DNA of 64,000 nt from Dyella sp. M7H15-1 (GTDB taxonomy: Bacteria > Pseudomonadota > Gammaproteobacteria > Xanthomonadales > Rhodanobacteraceae), in contig NZ_CP035300.1 in assembly GCF_004114615.1 (NCBI RefSeq), positions 2,046,001 to 2,110,000 of the forward strand, written 5' to 3'. How positions within the stretch are numbered: the first letter of the stretch is position 1; every line of letters starts with the position of its first letter. The notes under the pieces are model-generated. The model saw only the letters and a program-made list of their open reading frames with translations, ran no database searches and had not been told where the DNA came from. Made by a program: the position numbers and the translations under genes. Shown here one piece after another: positions 51,410-62,608 of this stretch.

Positions 51410-52768
51410 ATGAACCCCGCAATTTCAACTGGACTTACTGGCACTTATCAGGTAGCGCAAGCACTGGCATCAAAAGAGCCGGCTCCATCGACAAATAGTG
51501 AACCCCAAGGATTGAAGGCTCTCTCGGATCCAAAAATATTCGCATTGGATGCCCATGACATAGACCGTCGTAATTCGGTCATGGAAACATGTCGATCCCT
51601 AACAAATCATTCAGATGCCCCGCATCGTATATGTGAGATAAATATTGTTAAGGCACATGACAATCTAAGTCTAGAATTCAGCGACGATCCGTCGACAAAA
51701 CCAATAGCTACCCTAACCGATATTCAGGCCGACTTTAAGAACGACGCCCATGCGAAAGCGCAGATCGTTGATCTGGCAGAAAACGTATTGCAGCAGTCAG
51801 GTCAACTTCAATATCTCAATGATAATATCGATTCCTTCACAAAAGAAGGATTCCATCCGGTTATAACCATCGATTATTATGGCGATAGAAAAACCGACGT
51901 AAATACAATAGGCTTCCATAGAGATTCCACGGATTCGACGCTTTTTGTGGATTTGATATATAATACTAACCACCCCATTGATGGTCCTGAATATTTAAAA
52001 AGCGGAACGTTGGATCAAGACTATTTCAAAGAATTTGTCCAACCCAATATGCCGACCACCGCATTAGAGCACATCAACGCGGAAAGCATTGAGCATGATG
52101 GCGCGAATCAAAAAATTAAGTTGTGCCGAATTCCAGCAGACGGAGTGGTCGGCTTCACTGATGCACTTGTTTTTCATTCAACACCCCAAGAAGCGAGTCG
52201 AGCCGTTCTTAAAGAAGATCTCTTCGGTCATTTGAACAATGATTCAGGCAACAATTCCGATATTAATGAATATGCATTCAAACACGCATATCGTTTAGAA
52301 AACCCTGGATCAATTAAAGGTGAAGAATTAGAAAATCTTGAAGAATACGTGGAAAATATTTCTCCATGGAATAAGAGAAATTTCGATGAAATTTCAGAAA
52401 CATTCAGGCCTATTGCAAAGCTTATACTAAACTCGCGTGACGGTGATAAGATATATAAAATTGACGTACAAGAAGCCATGATCGAACATGGTTTTGGTGT
52501 GGAAGCTGCTCAAGACTACGCAGATACACTTTATCACAGGACCCTTCGTCAAAACCCACTAGATGAAGTAGCGCTAATCAATTGTGGAAACACCTGTCAT
52601 TCGCGATTGACCTCTACATCTTTTCCGCTCCCCGGAAAAATGGAAAGAGAGAAGAGTCTTGAGCGCACTGGTGCTCAGGGACGCAACCAAGCGCCATTAA
52701 ATAACGGTGCACAACCCAGAGAATTTTTACGTCTTTGGGTACAGTTCAAAAAGAGTGATCCTACGTAA
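51410..52768 (+). CDS. AT-rich orphan protein with dioxygenase-like HxD...H signature; candidate effector
   Basis: A 452-residue protein, probably horizontally acquired: its DNA is clearly more AT-rich than all neighbours. The N terminus (about 1-45) is polar, rich in Ser, Thr, Ala and Pro and without a signal peptide, as in type III effectors. The middle part shows H170 and D172 (GFHRDSTDSTLFVDLIY) and H256 (FTDALVFHSTPQEASR), with R264 eight residues later. This order resembles the metal triad and 2-oxoglutarate arginine of Fe(II) dioxygenases. The C-terminal third is charged and helical. No family is recognised with certainty, and no PIP-box-like motif is seen upstream. Confidence 0.6.
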   Translation: MNPAISTGLTGTYQVAQALASKEPAPSTNSEPQGLKALSDPKIFALDAHDIDRRNSVMETCRSLTNHSDAPHRICEINIVKAHDNLSLEFSDDPSTKPIATLTDIQADFKNDAHAKAQIVDLAENVLQQSGQLQYLNDNIDSFTKEGFHPVITIDYYGDRKTDVNTIGFHRDSTDSTLFVDLIYNTNHPIDGPEYLKSGTLDQDYFKEFVQPNMPTTALEHINAESIEHDGANQKIKLCRIPADGVVGFTDALVFHSTPQEASRAVLKEDLFGHLNNDSGNNSDINEYAFKHAYRLENPGSIKGEELENLEEYVENISPWNKRNFDEISETFRPIAKLILNSRDGDKIYKIDVQEAMIEHGFGVEAAQDYADTLYHRTLRQNPLDEVALINCGNTCHSRLTSTSFPLPGKMEREKSLERTGAQGRNQAPLNNGAQPREFLRLWVQFKKSDPT

Positions 52769-52781
52769 AGCGCAAGCACAT

Positions 52782-53426
52782 TCAATGCATCAACGCCCCA
52801 CGATACGGCGCCAACAACGCTGGATCATCAAACAGACCCGCTGGCAACAGATAGCGCGGATCTCGCCCTTCCGCCAGCAATTCGCGAATGCGCGTCGCGG
52901 AAACCTCCAGCGGCGTCACCATCAATTCGATCACGCGTCCCGCAGGCTGCCCACGAATCACGTTCAAGTCTTCGGTACGGCGCGGTGCCACAGTACGCTC
53001 CAATTCCACTGGCATGCACGCATCAACGCCTGGCCGGTTAATCATACCGATATGTGTCACATCAAAAAGATCTCGCCAGCGATGCCAACTGCGCAATCCG
53101 GCGAAAGCATCGGCGCCAAGCAGCAGCACCAGCGGACGATCACCCAACTCCCGGCGAAATTCGTACAACGTGTCGATGGTGTAGGAAGGCCCGTGGCGAT
53201 TGAGCTCGCGCGTATCCAGCGTCAGGCGTGACTGCCCGCACAATGCCGCCCGCAGCATCCCGACGCGTTGTTCCGCACTCGCCGTAGGAGGGGAGCGGTG
53301 CGGCGGCACGCTGGCCGGCATCAAGCGCACCTCGGCATCAAGCAGTTCAGCCGCTTCCCAGGCAACGCTGAGGTGACCGATGTGGATCGGATCAAACGTG
53401 CCGCCAAAAATCGCGAGCGGTTTCAT
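52782..53426 (-). CDS. nadD: Nicotinate-nucleotide adenylyltransferase NadD
   Basis: A 214-residue enzyme that joins nicotinate mononucleotide and ATP to deamido-NAD in NAD synthesis. It shows AIFGGTFDPIHIGHLSVAWEA (recognised as GGTFDPIHIGH), VLLLGADAFAGLRSWHRW and the C-terminal ISxTxxR-like motif VSATRIRELLAEG. It follows holA on the same strand but is separated from its usual downstream partner rsfS by the accessory block at 47.3-52.8 kb. Confidence 0.96.
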   Translation of the reverse strand: MKPLAIFGGTFDPIHIGHLSVAWEAAELLDAEVRLMPASVPPHRSPPTASAEQRVGMLRAALCGQSRLTLDTRELNRHGPSYTIDTLYEFRRELGDRPLVLLLGADAFAGLRSWHRWRDLFDVTHIGMINRPGVDACMPVELERTVAPRRTEDLNVIRGQPAGRVIELMVTPLEVSATRIRELLAEGRDPRYLLPAGLFDDPALLAPYRGALMH

Positions 53427-53449
53427 GCAGACGCGTCCTGCTTTTTACG

Positions 53450-53600
53450 CCCTCGCCCCTACGGGGCGAGGGTTGGGGTGAGGGACTGGGGTTCGCCTTA
53501 AACGGTAACCAAGGCCGCAGTGCTGCTGAAAAGCACGCATTATTACGACATCTCGCAAAATTGCCCCCTCACCCCAACCCTCTCCCCAAAGGGGAGAGGG
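53450..53600. repeat. Paired inverted REP-like elements (BIME-like)
   Basis: Left unit: CCCTCGCCCC-TAC-GGGGCGAGGG (53450-53472) followed by TTGGGGTGAGGG (53473-53484). Right unit, inverted: CCCTCACCCCAA (53566-53577) followed by CCCTCTCCCC-AAA-GGGGAGAGGG (53578-53600). The two units are mirror images around a spacer of about 80 bp between nadD and holA. This is the structure of a bacterial interspersed mosaic element. A similar CCCCTCTCC...GGGAGAAGGGG half-element occurs near 46040-46060. Confidence 0.85.
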
Positions 53601-53623
53601 AGAAAAACGGGGGTTGCGTGCTT

Positions 53624-54634
53624 TCATGTCAGCACCTGCGCTGCCCGTGCCTCGGCCATCGCCGCGATCAAGCGCTGCGCTTCCAGCCACGCATCGCCCG
53701 CCTCACGCCCTTTGGCAATGCGGTCGATGCGCGCGGCGCGCGCCAGGCATTGCATCCAGTGTTCGCGTGGCGCTCGGCGAAGCGCCTTGCGAAAAAGCTG
53801 CTCGCGTGCCGGCCACAAACGTTCCGCGCGCGCTTGCGCGGCGAAGTCGTGGGCGTTGGCCAGACGCAAGGCGAGCTGAAGCTGGTTGACCAACCAGCCC
53901 ATCAACGCAATCAGTTCATCACCTTCGGCGCGCAAGCCATCGAGGATGCGCAAGGCGCGTGCGCCGTCGCCACCCAAGGCGGCATCGGAGAGTTTGAAGG
54001 CATCGTAACGGGCGCTGTCCGCAACCAGATGCTCCATCTCGTCGGCATTGATTTTGTCCTGCCCGTGCAATATCGCCAGCTTGTCGATTTCCTGCGCGGC
54101 GGCAAGCAGGTTGCCTTCCACGCGCTCGGCCAGCAGCGACACCGCCTCGGGTACGGCAGTCAGTCCGCGCGAAGCAAGGCGTGCGCCGATCCACGCTCGC
54201 CATTCGTTGGGGCGCGGTGCATTGAACACCACCATGCTGCCAGTGCTGTCTACCTGTTTGGTCCACGCGCCTTCATGCTTGTTGCTCCATTCCGCCGCGG
54301 TAATCAGCAAAGTGACATCGGGTGGCGGGTTGGCGCAGAACGCGGTGATCGCCTTGGCGCCTTCGGTGCCAGGGCGACCGGAGGGAAGACGCAAATCAAG
54401 CAGGCGCCGGGTAGCGAACAAGGACATGCTGACGGCAGAACGCGCCAGTTCGTCCCAATCAAAATGCGCACTCACGTCCAGCACATCGCGCTCGGTGTAG
54501 CCAAGCTTGCGTGCTTGCGCACGCAAGGCGTCGGCGGCCTCCAGTACCAATAATTCCTCACCGGCGAGCAAGTACACGGGACCCAAACTGTTGCTAGCCA
54601 GGACCTTTTGCCACTGCGCGTGGTTAAGTGGCAT
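53624..54634 (-). CDS. holA: DNA polymerase III delta subunit HolA
   Basis: A 336-residue clamp-loader subunit that opens the beta clamp. It starts MPLNHAQWQKVLASNSLGPV then YLLAGEELLVLEAADALRAQ. The N-terminal domain carries the degenerate nucleotide-binding fold. VEGNLLAAAQEIDKLAIL and the C-terminal collar follow. Four bases separate... the next gene lptE stops upstream at 54640, so lptE and holA are tightly linked. Length is typical. Confidence 0.95.
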   Translation of the reverse strand: MPLNHAQWQKVLASNSLGPVYLLAGEELLVLEAADALRAQARKLGYTERDVLDVSAHFDWDELARSAVSMSLFATRRLLDLRLPSGRPGTEGAKAITAFCANPPPDVTLLITAAEWSNKHEGAWTKQVDSTGSMVVFNAPRPNEWRAWIGARLASRGLTAVPEAVSLLAERVEGNLLAAAQEIDKLAILHGQDKINADEMEHLVADSARYDAFKLSDAALGGDGARALRILDGLRAEGDELIALMGWLVNQLQLALRLANAHDFAAQARAERLWPAREQLFRKALRRAPREHWMQCLARAARIDRIAKGREAGDAWLEAQRLIAAMAEARAAQVLT

Positions 54635-54639
54635 ACGGT

Positions 54640-55233
54640 TTATTGATTATCCGCAGGTGTGGTGTTGTATTGCGTCGGCTCCTGCGTGGTACTGCCCGTT
54701 GCCGGCAGAGGACCGGCAGCCTTTGCCGCAGCCTCTTCACCGTGCTTGGCAACGGCTTGCAGGCGGAACAGCAACGCCTGCACGGCGTCGTCGACCAGAC
54801 TGCCCTGAATCTGCTCCATCTGCGACTGCGTGCCGACCGGCTGGCTGGCGTCGTAGCTGTATTCACGCTGGAAGTCCATGGTCTCCATCGGCACGATCGT
54901 GTCGCCCTTCGCATCCGAGGCAGTAAACGCCACGTGGTAGCGCACCGCGAATTCAGTCACCTGCGCAATGCCGTTCACAGTCAGGCTTTGCACGTTGAAG
55001 TTTTGTGCCGGGACATGAAGTTCGGCAATGCCAGGGCCCGATTTGTCTTCCACCACCACATTCGAAGCCAACAGGGCACGCGCCAGCTTGCGCTGAAAGT
55101 CGCCGCCACCACCGACCGTAAGGTGCACGCGCTCCATGCCTTTGGGCAAGGCGGCACTACCGCGCAAGTGGAACCCGCAGGCGGTGAGTGCGAACACGGA
55201 CAGCAGCGAAACGATTTTCAGCGTGCGGTTCAT
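54640..55233 (-). CDS. lptE: LPS-assembly lipoprotein LptE
   Basis: A 197-residue outer-membrane lipoprotein that plugs the LptD barrel for lipopolysaccharide export. It has a signal sequence and lipobox (LLSVFALTAC) followed by GFHLRGSAALPKGMERVHL, typical of LptE. The C-terminal tail is rich in Ala, Thr and Gln. The ATG at 55233 has AGGA at good spacing. It lies five bases after leuS, in the conserved leuS-lptE-holA order. Confidence 0.95.
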   Translation of the reverse strand: MNRTLKIVSLLSVFALTACGFHLRGSAALPKGMERVHLTVGGGGDFQRKLARALLASNVVVEDKSGPGIAELHVPAQNFNVQSLTVNGIAQVTEFAVRYHVAFTASDAKGDTIVPMETMDFQREYSYDASQPVGTQSQMEQIQGSLVDDAVQALLFRLQAVAKHGEEAAAKAAGPLPATGSTTQEPTQYNTTPADNQ

Positions 55234-55237
55234 GAAG

Positions 55238-57925
<2,688 letters not shown>

Positions 57926-57993
57926 CTATCGCCCTGTGCTACGTTGAACGCGGCAGACTAGCAGAAATGTGTTATCAGGGCGCGCGCTCACCA

Positions 57994-58599
57994 TCAAGGA
58001 CAGACCGCCGAGCCGCCAGCCGCCCATGCCGGTGCAACGGCCGCGATTTGCCCAGCCAAGTCGGACAGGGCCTGCTGATGGGCGGCAACCAATCCATCGT
58101 AACCCTGCCCGGGAGTTTCGCTGATACGGCTACTGCAAGTGAGTACGGCATTGCCTTTCAGCAGGCGGATCGACCAGGTCGCGTCGATCAATGCGTAGTT
58201 GCCCGGGGAAGATTCAAAACGGTGTAGCTCGACTTTGATGCGCAGCACCGGCTTGCCGCCCACCGGTAAGCCGCTGCCGATGTCCCGCGCATCCAAGCGA
58301 TGCGACAAATCGATGGACAGCGCGCCGCGCACCTCGTCAGCTAGCGGCCCGATCCAGCGCTCGCCATCCAACAAAGCCACGGCCTGGCCACCTTGCCGCA
58401 CCACCAACTGCGGCACATCCACCTGCGCGGGAATACCCACCGGCAGCAGTTCGAACTGGAAGCTGGCCGGTGGCACTACCGCATCGGCCTGCGTGTTGTC
58501 CGGTGCAGGGACCAGCGTGTAGTAGTGCACCGGCGCCGATGCGCAAGCCGACAACACTGCCGCACCAAACACCACCAGCAGGTGTCGCATACGAGTCAT
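57994..58599 (-). CDS. pqiC: PqiC-type outer-membrane auxiliary lipoprotein
   Basis: A 201-residue lipoprotein of the ABC-type transport auxiliary (PqiC/YmbA) family. Lipobox VLSACAS after the signal sequence, then APVHYYTLVPAPD, PVGIPAQVDVPQLVVR and a conserved AEVRGALSIDLS-like helix (DEVRGALSIDLSHRL). It overlaps pqiB by four bases. It anchors the PqiB tube to the outer membrane in lipid transport between the membranes. Confidence 0.92.
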   Translation of the reverse strand: MTRMRHLLVVFGAAVLSACASAPVHYYTLVPAPDNTQADAVVPPASFQFELLPVGIPAQVDVPQLVVRQGGQAVALLDGERWIGPLADEVRGALSIDLSHRLDARDIGSGLPVGGKPVLRIKVELHRFESSPGNYALIDATWSIRLLKGNAVLTCSSRISETPGQGYDGLVAAHQQALSDLAGQIAAVAPAWAAGGSAVCP

Positions 58600-60278
58600 G
58601 GCTTGCTCCCTTGCTGCGGCTTGGTGGTGGAGGAACCGGTGTCCGCCGCGGGTGGTGCGTCTGCACTGCGCCCACGGATCAGCGAACTGGGATGCGTACC
58701 CAGGTAATCGGTCAGCGTGCGTAGTGAACGGGCCATGCGTTGCAACTCCTGCAGCGTGCTGCCGAGGTTCTGTTGCAAGGGTGAATCGGGCGAGAACGCG
58801 TTGTTGGCCGTACCGAGGGTCTGGTTGGCCCCCTTCAGCGTGTCCTGAAACTGCGGCAATACTTGGTTGTTGACCTGGTTGAGTGTCTTGTTGAGCGAGA
58901 CTAGGGTCTGGTTGAGGTTGTTGCCGATGCTGTCAAACGGGATCTTCCGGATCTTGTCCACGATCTCCGCTAACTGCTCCTGCAACTTGTCGAAATTACC
59001 TGGTGCGGTGGGAATTTCCAGTGGACGCACACTCGGATCGTAGGTGGCCTTGGGCGCGTTCTTCAGGAAATCCAGCGAAATGAAGAGCTGGCCGGTCAGC
59101 AGATTGCCAACCTTCGCCTGCGCGCGCAGGCCATGCGCCACCAGCGTACCTATCAGATGGGACATGTCGTCGTCGTCACCCTGCGAACGGGCTTGCGCCA
59201 TCAGTTTCTGATGCGCCCGACCAAGGCGATCCGGATACACCACCGCCCCTACGTAGATCGGAAAGTGCCCGGTCTTTTCGTCGTAATCCATGCGGATCGA
59301 CACCACGCTGCCGATGTTCATGCCGAGGAACTCCACCGGCGCATCCACGGCCAGGCCACGTAGCGGCTGGTCGAAACGCATGCGGATGTAATGCGGCTCG
59401 CCATCCGGCGGCGCCATCGCATGGGCCTGCGTGTCGAATAGCGTGAAGACCGCATCTTGCGGCGCAACTTCCGCAGTAGGATGGGGCCCCGGCGCATCCA
59501 GGAAGGCCACGCCACCGGCCAACACGGTGGCCAGTGATTGGGTATTGAGCTTCAGACCATCCGCACCCAGCGACACATCCACGCCGCTAGCATTCCAGAA
59601 GCGCGAGTCGGTGGTTACGAATTTGTCGTAAGGACGCTCTACGAAGACTTGCAGGGTCACACCTTTACCGTCGTCATTGAGTTTGTAAGAGGCCACGCGT
59701 CCCACTTGCAGGCGGCGAAAATAGACCGGCGAGCCGATATCCAGCGAGCCCAAATCGCCGCTATGCAAAATGAAGCTCTTGCCTTCCGCATCGTGCGTGA
59801 CGGAGGGCGGCGTCTCCAGACCAGCGAAATCCGTCTGTTTCTGCTTGGAGTTGCCTACGTCCACACCGATAAAGGAACCTGACAGCAGGGTATCGATGCC
59901 GGATACACCACCCAGCCCGATGCGCGGGCGGACCACCCAAAAGCGCGAATCGGCGACGGCGATGCCAGCCGCTGTCTTATCCAAATCCACGTTCACCACC
60001 ACCTTGCGGCGATCGGAATTCAGGCGAATGGTGCTGACTTTGCCGATCACTACGTTCTTGTACTTCACCACTGTCTTGCCAGGGTCCAGCCCTTCGGCCG
60101 TCTGGAAGGTGATGGCGATGGTCGGCCCCTGCTGCATCCATGCATGGATGACTAGCGACAGGCCCACCAAGGCCGCCACGATCGGCACTAGCCAGATCAG
60201 CGACGCATTGACGCGGCGATGCCGTATCACCGGCTCCGGTAGGCCATCGCTCATGGGGGTCTTGCTTTCGTCAGTCAT
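58596..60278 (-). CDS. pqiB: PqiB-like MCE (MlaD) intermembrane transport protein
   Basis: A 560-residue protein: one N-terminal helix (NASLIWLVPIVAALVGLSLV), then three MCE domains (starting near TIAITFQTAEGLDPGKT, GSPVYFRRLQVGRVASY and DAPVEFLGMNIGSVVSI). A long C-terminal coiled coil (about 420-530) follows, rich in Asn, Gln and Leu, which forms the needle in PqiB-type proteins. The start overlaps the preceding pqiA gene by eight bases. It bridges the periplasm for phospholipid movement and is linked in E. coli to paraquat-inducible stress and membrane integrity. Confidence 0.95.
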   Translation of the reverse strand: MTDESKTPMSDGLPEPVIRHRRVNASLIWLVPIVAALVGLSLVIHAWMQQGPTIAITFQTAEGLDPGKTVVKYKNVVIGKVSTIRLNSDRRKVVVNVDLDKTAAGIAVADSRFWVVRPRIGLGGVSGIDTLLSGSFIGVDVGNSKQKQTDFAGLETPPSVTHDAEGKSFILHSGDLGSLDIGSPVYFRRLQVGRVASYKLNDDGKGVTLQVFVERPYDKFVTTDSRFWNASGVDVSLGADGLKLNTQSLATVLAGGVAFLDAPGPHPTAEVAPQDAVFTLFDTQAHAMAPPDGEPHYIRMRFDQPLRGLAVDAPVEFLGMNIGSVVSIRMDYDEKTGHFPIYVGAVVYPDRLGRAHQKLMAQARSQGDDDDMSHLIGTLVAHGLRAQAKVGNLLTGQLFISLDFLKNAPKATYDPSVRPLEIPTAPGNFDKLQEQLAEIVDKIRKIPFDSIGNNLNQTLVSLNKTLNQVNNQVLPQFQDTLKGANQTLGTANNAFSPDSPLQQNLGSTLQELQRMARSLRTLTDYLGTHPSSLIRGRSADAPPAADTGSSTTKPQQGSKP

Positions 60279-60894
60279 CTTCGTCCTTGCCATCCCAAAT
60301 AAGGCGTGGATCAAAATTCATCGAGGCCAGCATGGTGAGTACAACGGTAAGACCGAAATACACGACTCCGGGCAACGGCTCCACCGCGCTGAAGAAACCA
60401 AACTGCACCAGGGCCGTGAGCAGCGATACCACGAACACATCCAGCATCGACCAGTAGCCGATGAACTCGACCAGACGATAAAGCCTGGCTCGCTGCGCAC
60501 GAGCCCAATGGCTGCCGCGGTGCACGCTGAGCAACAAGGTGCCCATCACCAGAAATTTCATCATCGGCACCACGATACTGGCGGTGAAGACGATCACCGC
60601 AAGATCCGGCGATCCTTTCACCCATAGCTCCATCACGCCACTGAGGATGGTGTTGTCATCGACACTCCCCAGACTTACCGTGCGCATGATCGGCAACACA
60701 TTGGCCGGAATGTACAGGATGAAGGCAGCAATCAGCAGCGCCCAGGTGCGTGCGCAGCTATCGGGCTTGCGCCGGTGCAGCGAGGCGCCACACCTGGGAC
60801 AGGCCGCATCCGGAACCTGCGTGTCACGGCAGACCAGTCCGCATACGTGACAGCCGATCAGGCCTAACTCATGCGCACGCGGCATGGCGTTCAT
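60271..60894 (-). CDS. PqiA-like protein, second half
   Basis: A 207-residue membrane protein matching the second PqiA domain. It begins with a zinc-ribbon-like motif (GCHVCGLVCRD then CPRCGASLHRR) and has four transmembrane segments (WALLIAAFILYIPANVLPIM, DLAVIVFTASIVVPMM, LVEFIGYWSMLDVFVVSLL and GLTVVLTMLAS regions). The ATG at 60894 overlaps the stop of the upstream half by four bases. In E. coli both halves are one protein; here they are separate, tightly coupled genes. Confidence 0.93.
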   Translation of the reverse strand: MNAMPRAHELGLIGCHVCGLVCRDTQVPDAACPRCGASLHRRKPDSCARTWALLIAAFILYIPANVLPIMRTVSLGSVDDNTILSGVMELWVKGSPDLAVIVFTASIVVPMMKFLVMGTLLLSVHRGSHWARAQRARLYRLVEFIGYWSMLDVFVVSLLTALVQFGFFSAVEPLPGVVYFGLTVVLTMLASMNFDPRLIWDGKDEDD

Positions 60895-61538
60895 GGCGCG
60901 TCTTCCGGAATCTTGTCCCACAACTGGCGCACATCGATGCCGGAAAAGATGGTGATCAGGATGGCCAGTACCGCATAGGCAAACACACCGGCATCCGGCG
61001 TCACATCGAAATAGAGCTGCGCCTTGACAATGGATACCAGCACACCGAGCACAAACACCTCGCTCATGGTCCACGGCTGGATGTAGTGCAATACCACCAT
61101 CACCTGTCTGAACCCGGGCGCCCGGCGCCCCCATCGCGCATAAATGAGCAGCCAACCCAGCGCCAGCATCTTGCACAGGGGGAAAAAAAACAGCGTGCCG
61201 GCCGCCAGCACCGCCACCACCTGCGAGTGCTCGCGCCACATCATCATGATGATGCCCCACAATCTGGCGTGAATCTGCTCGCCATTGAAACCCAGCGTAA
61301 TGATGGGCCAGACGTTGGCCTGCACGAACACCACCATGACGGTGGCGACCAAGGCCAGCATCGCGTCAAGGCTCAGCCGCTGATGCCACTCCAGCACCGC
61401 ATGGCAACGCGCACAACGGGCCACATCGCCACGCACCAGCGGGCGCCGGCGATGCACTGTGTCGCAATGCTCGCAAACCAGCAGCGACGAGGTGAGTGCC
61501 GGCTGGATTTGCCCGTTACTGGAAGAAGGCAGGGTCAT
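60891..61538 (-). CDS. PqiA-like protein, first half
   Basis: A 215-residue membrane protein matching the first PqiA domain. A zinc-ribbon-like motif (VCEHCDTVHRR then CARCHAVLEWH) precedes four transmembrane segments (LDAMLALVATVMVVFVQANV, VVAVLAAGTLFFFPLCKML, MSEVFVLGVLVSIVK and FAYAVLAILITIFSG). The ATG at 61538 starts MTLPSSSNG. It forms the start of an operon pqiA1-pqiA2-pqiB-pqiC with overlapping junctions and is divergent from the thioredoxin gene. Confidence 0.93.
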   Translation of the reverse strand: MTLPSSSNGQIQPALTSSLLVCEHCDTVHRRRPLVRGDVARCARCHAVLEWHQRLSLDAMLALVATVMVVFVQANVWPIITLGFNGEQIHARLWGIIMMMWREHSQVVAVLAAGTLFFFPLCKMLALGWLLIYARWGRRAPGFRQVMVVLHYIQPWTMSEVFVLGVLVSIVKAQLYFDVTPDAGVFAYAVLAILITIFSGIDVRQLWDKIPEDAP

Positions 61539-61632
61539 GCCGGTAATTCTCGCAAATCCGAGGCAACCGTGGCGCACTTGATATGCTCCGCGCAGCCCCG
61601 ACCTGTGTGGGAATCATCTTGAGGAGCCATTT

Positions 61633-62499
<867 letters not shown>

Positions 62500-62576
62500 T
62501 CATGGTTGGACCACTGAACATAAGTCGTGCAAGGCTGGAATTCTTTTTCGAACGGTCGCCGTGGTACAGCCTGCAC

Positions 62577-62598
62577 GGGCAGGCACAGGGGCCTGCCC
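62577..62598. terminator. Hairpin between convergent cnoX and laccase genes
   Basis: GGGCAGGC and GCCTGCCC form a perfect 8-bp stem around a 6-base loop, 78 bp after cnoX and 11 bp before the laccase stop. It is a symmetric, GC-rich hairpin without a clear T-run, probably a bidirectional terminator or a repetitive palindrome. Confidence 0.6.
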
Positions 62599-62608
62599 CT
62601 ACGACCCG

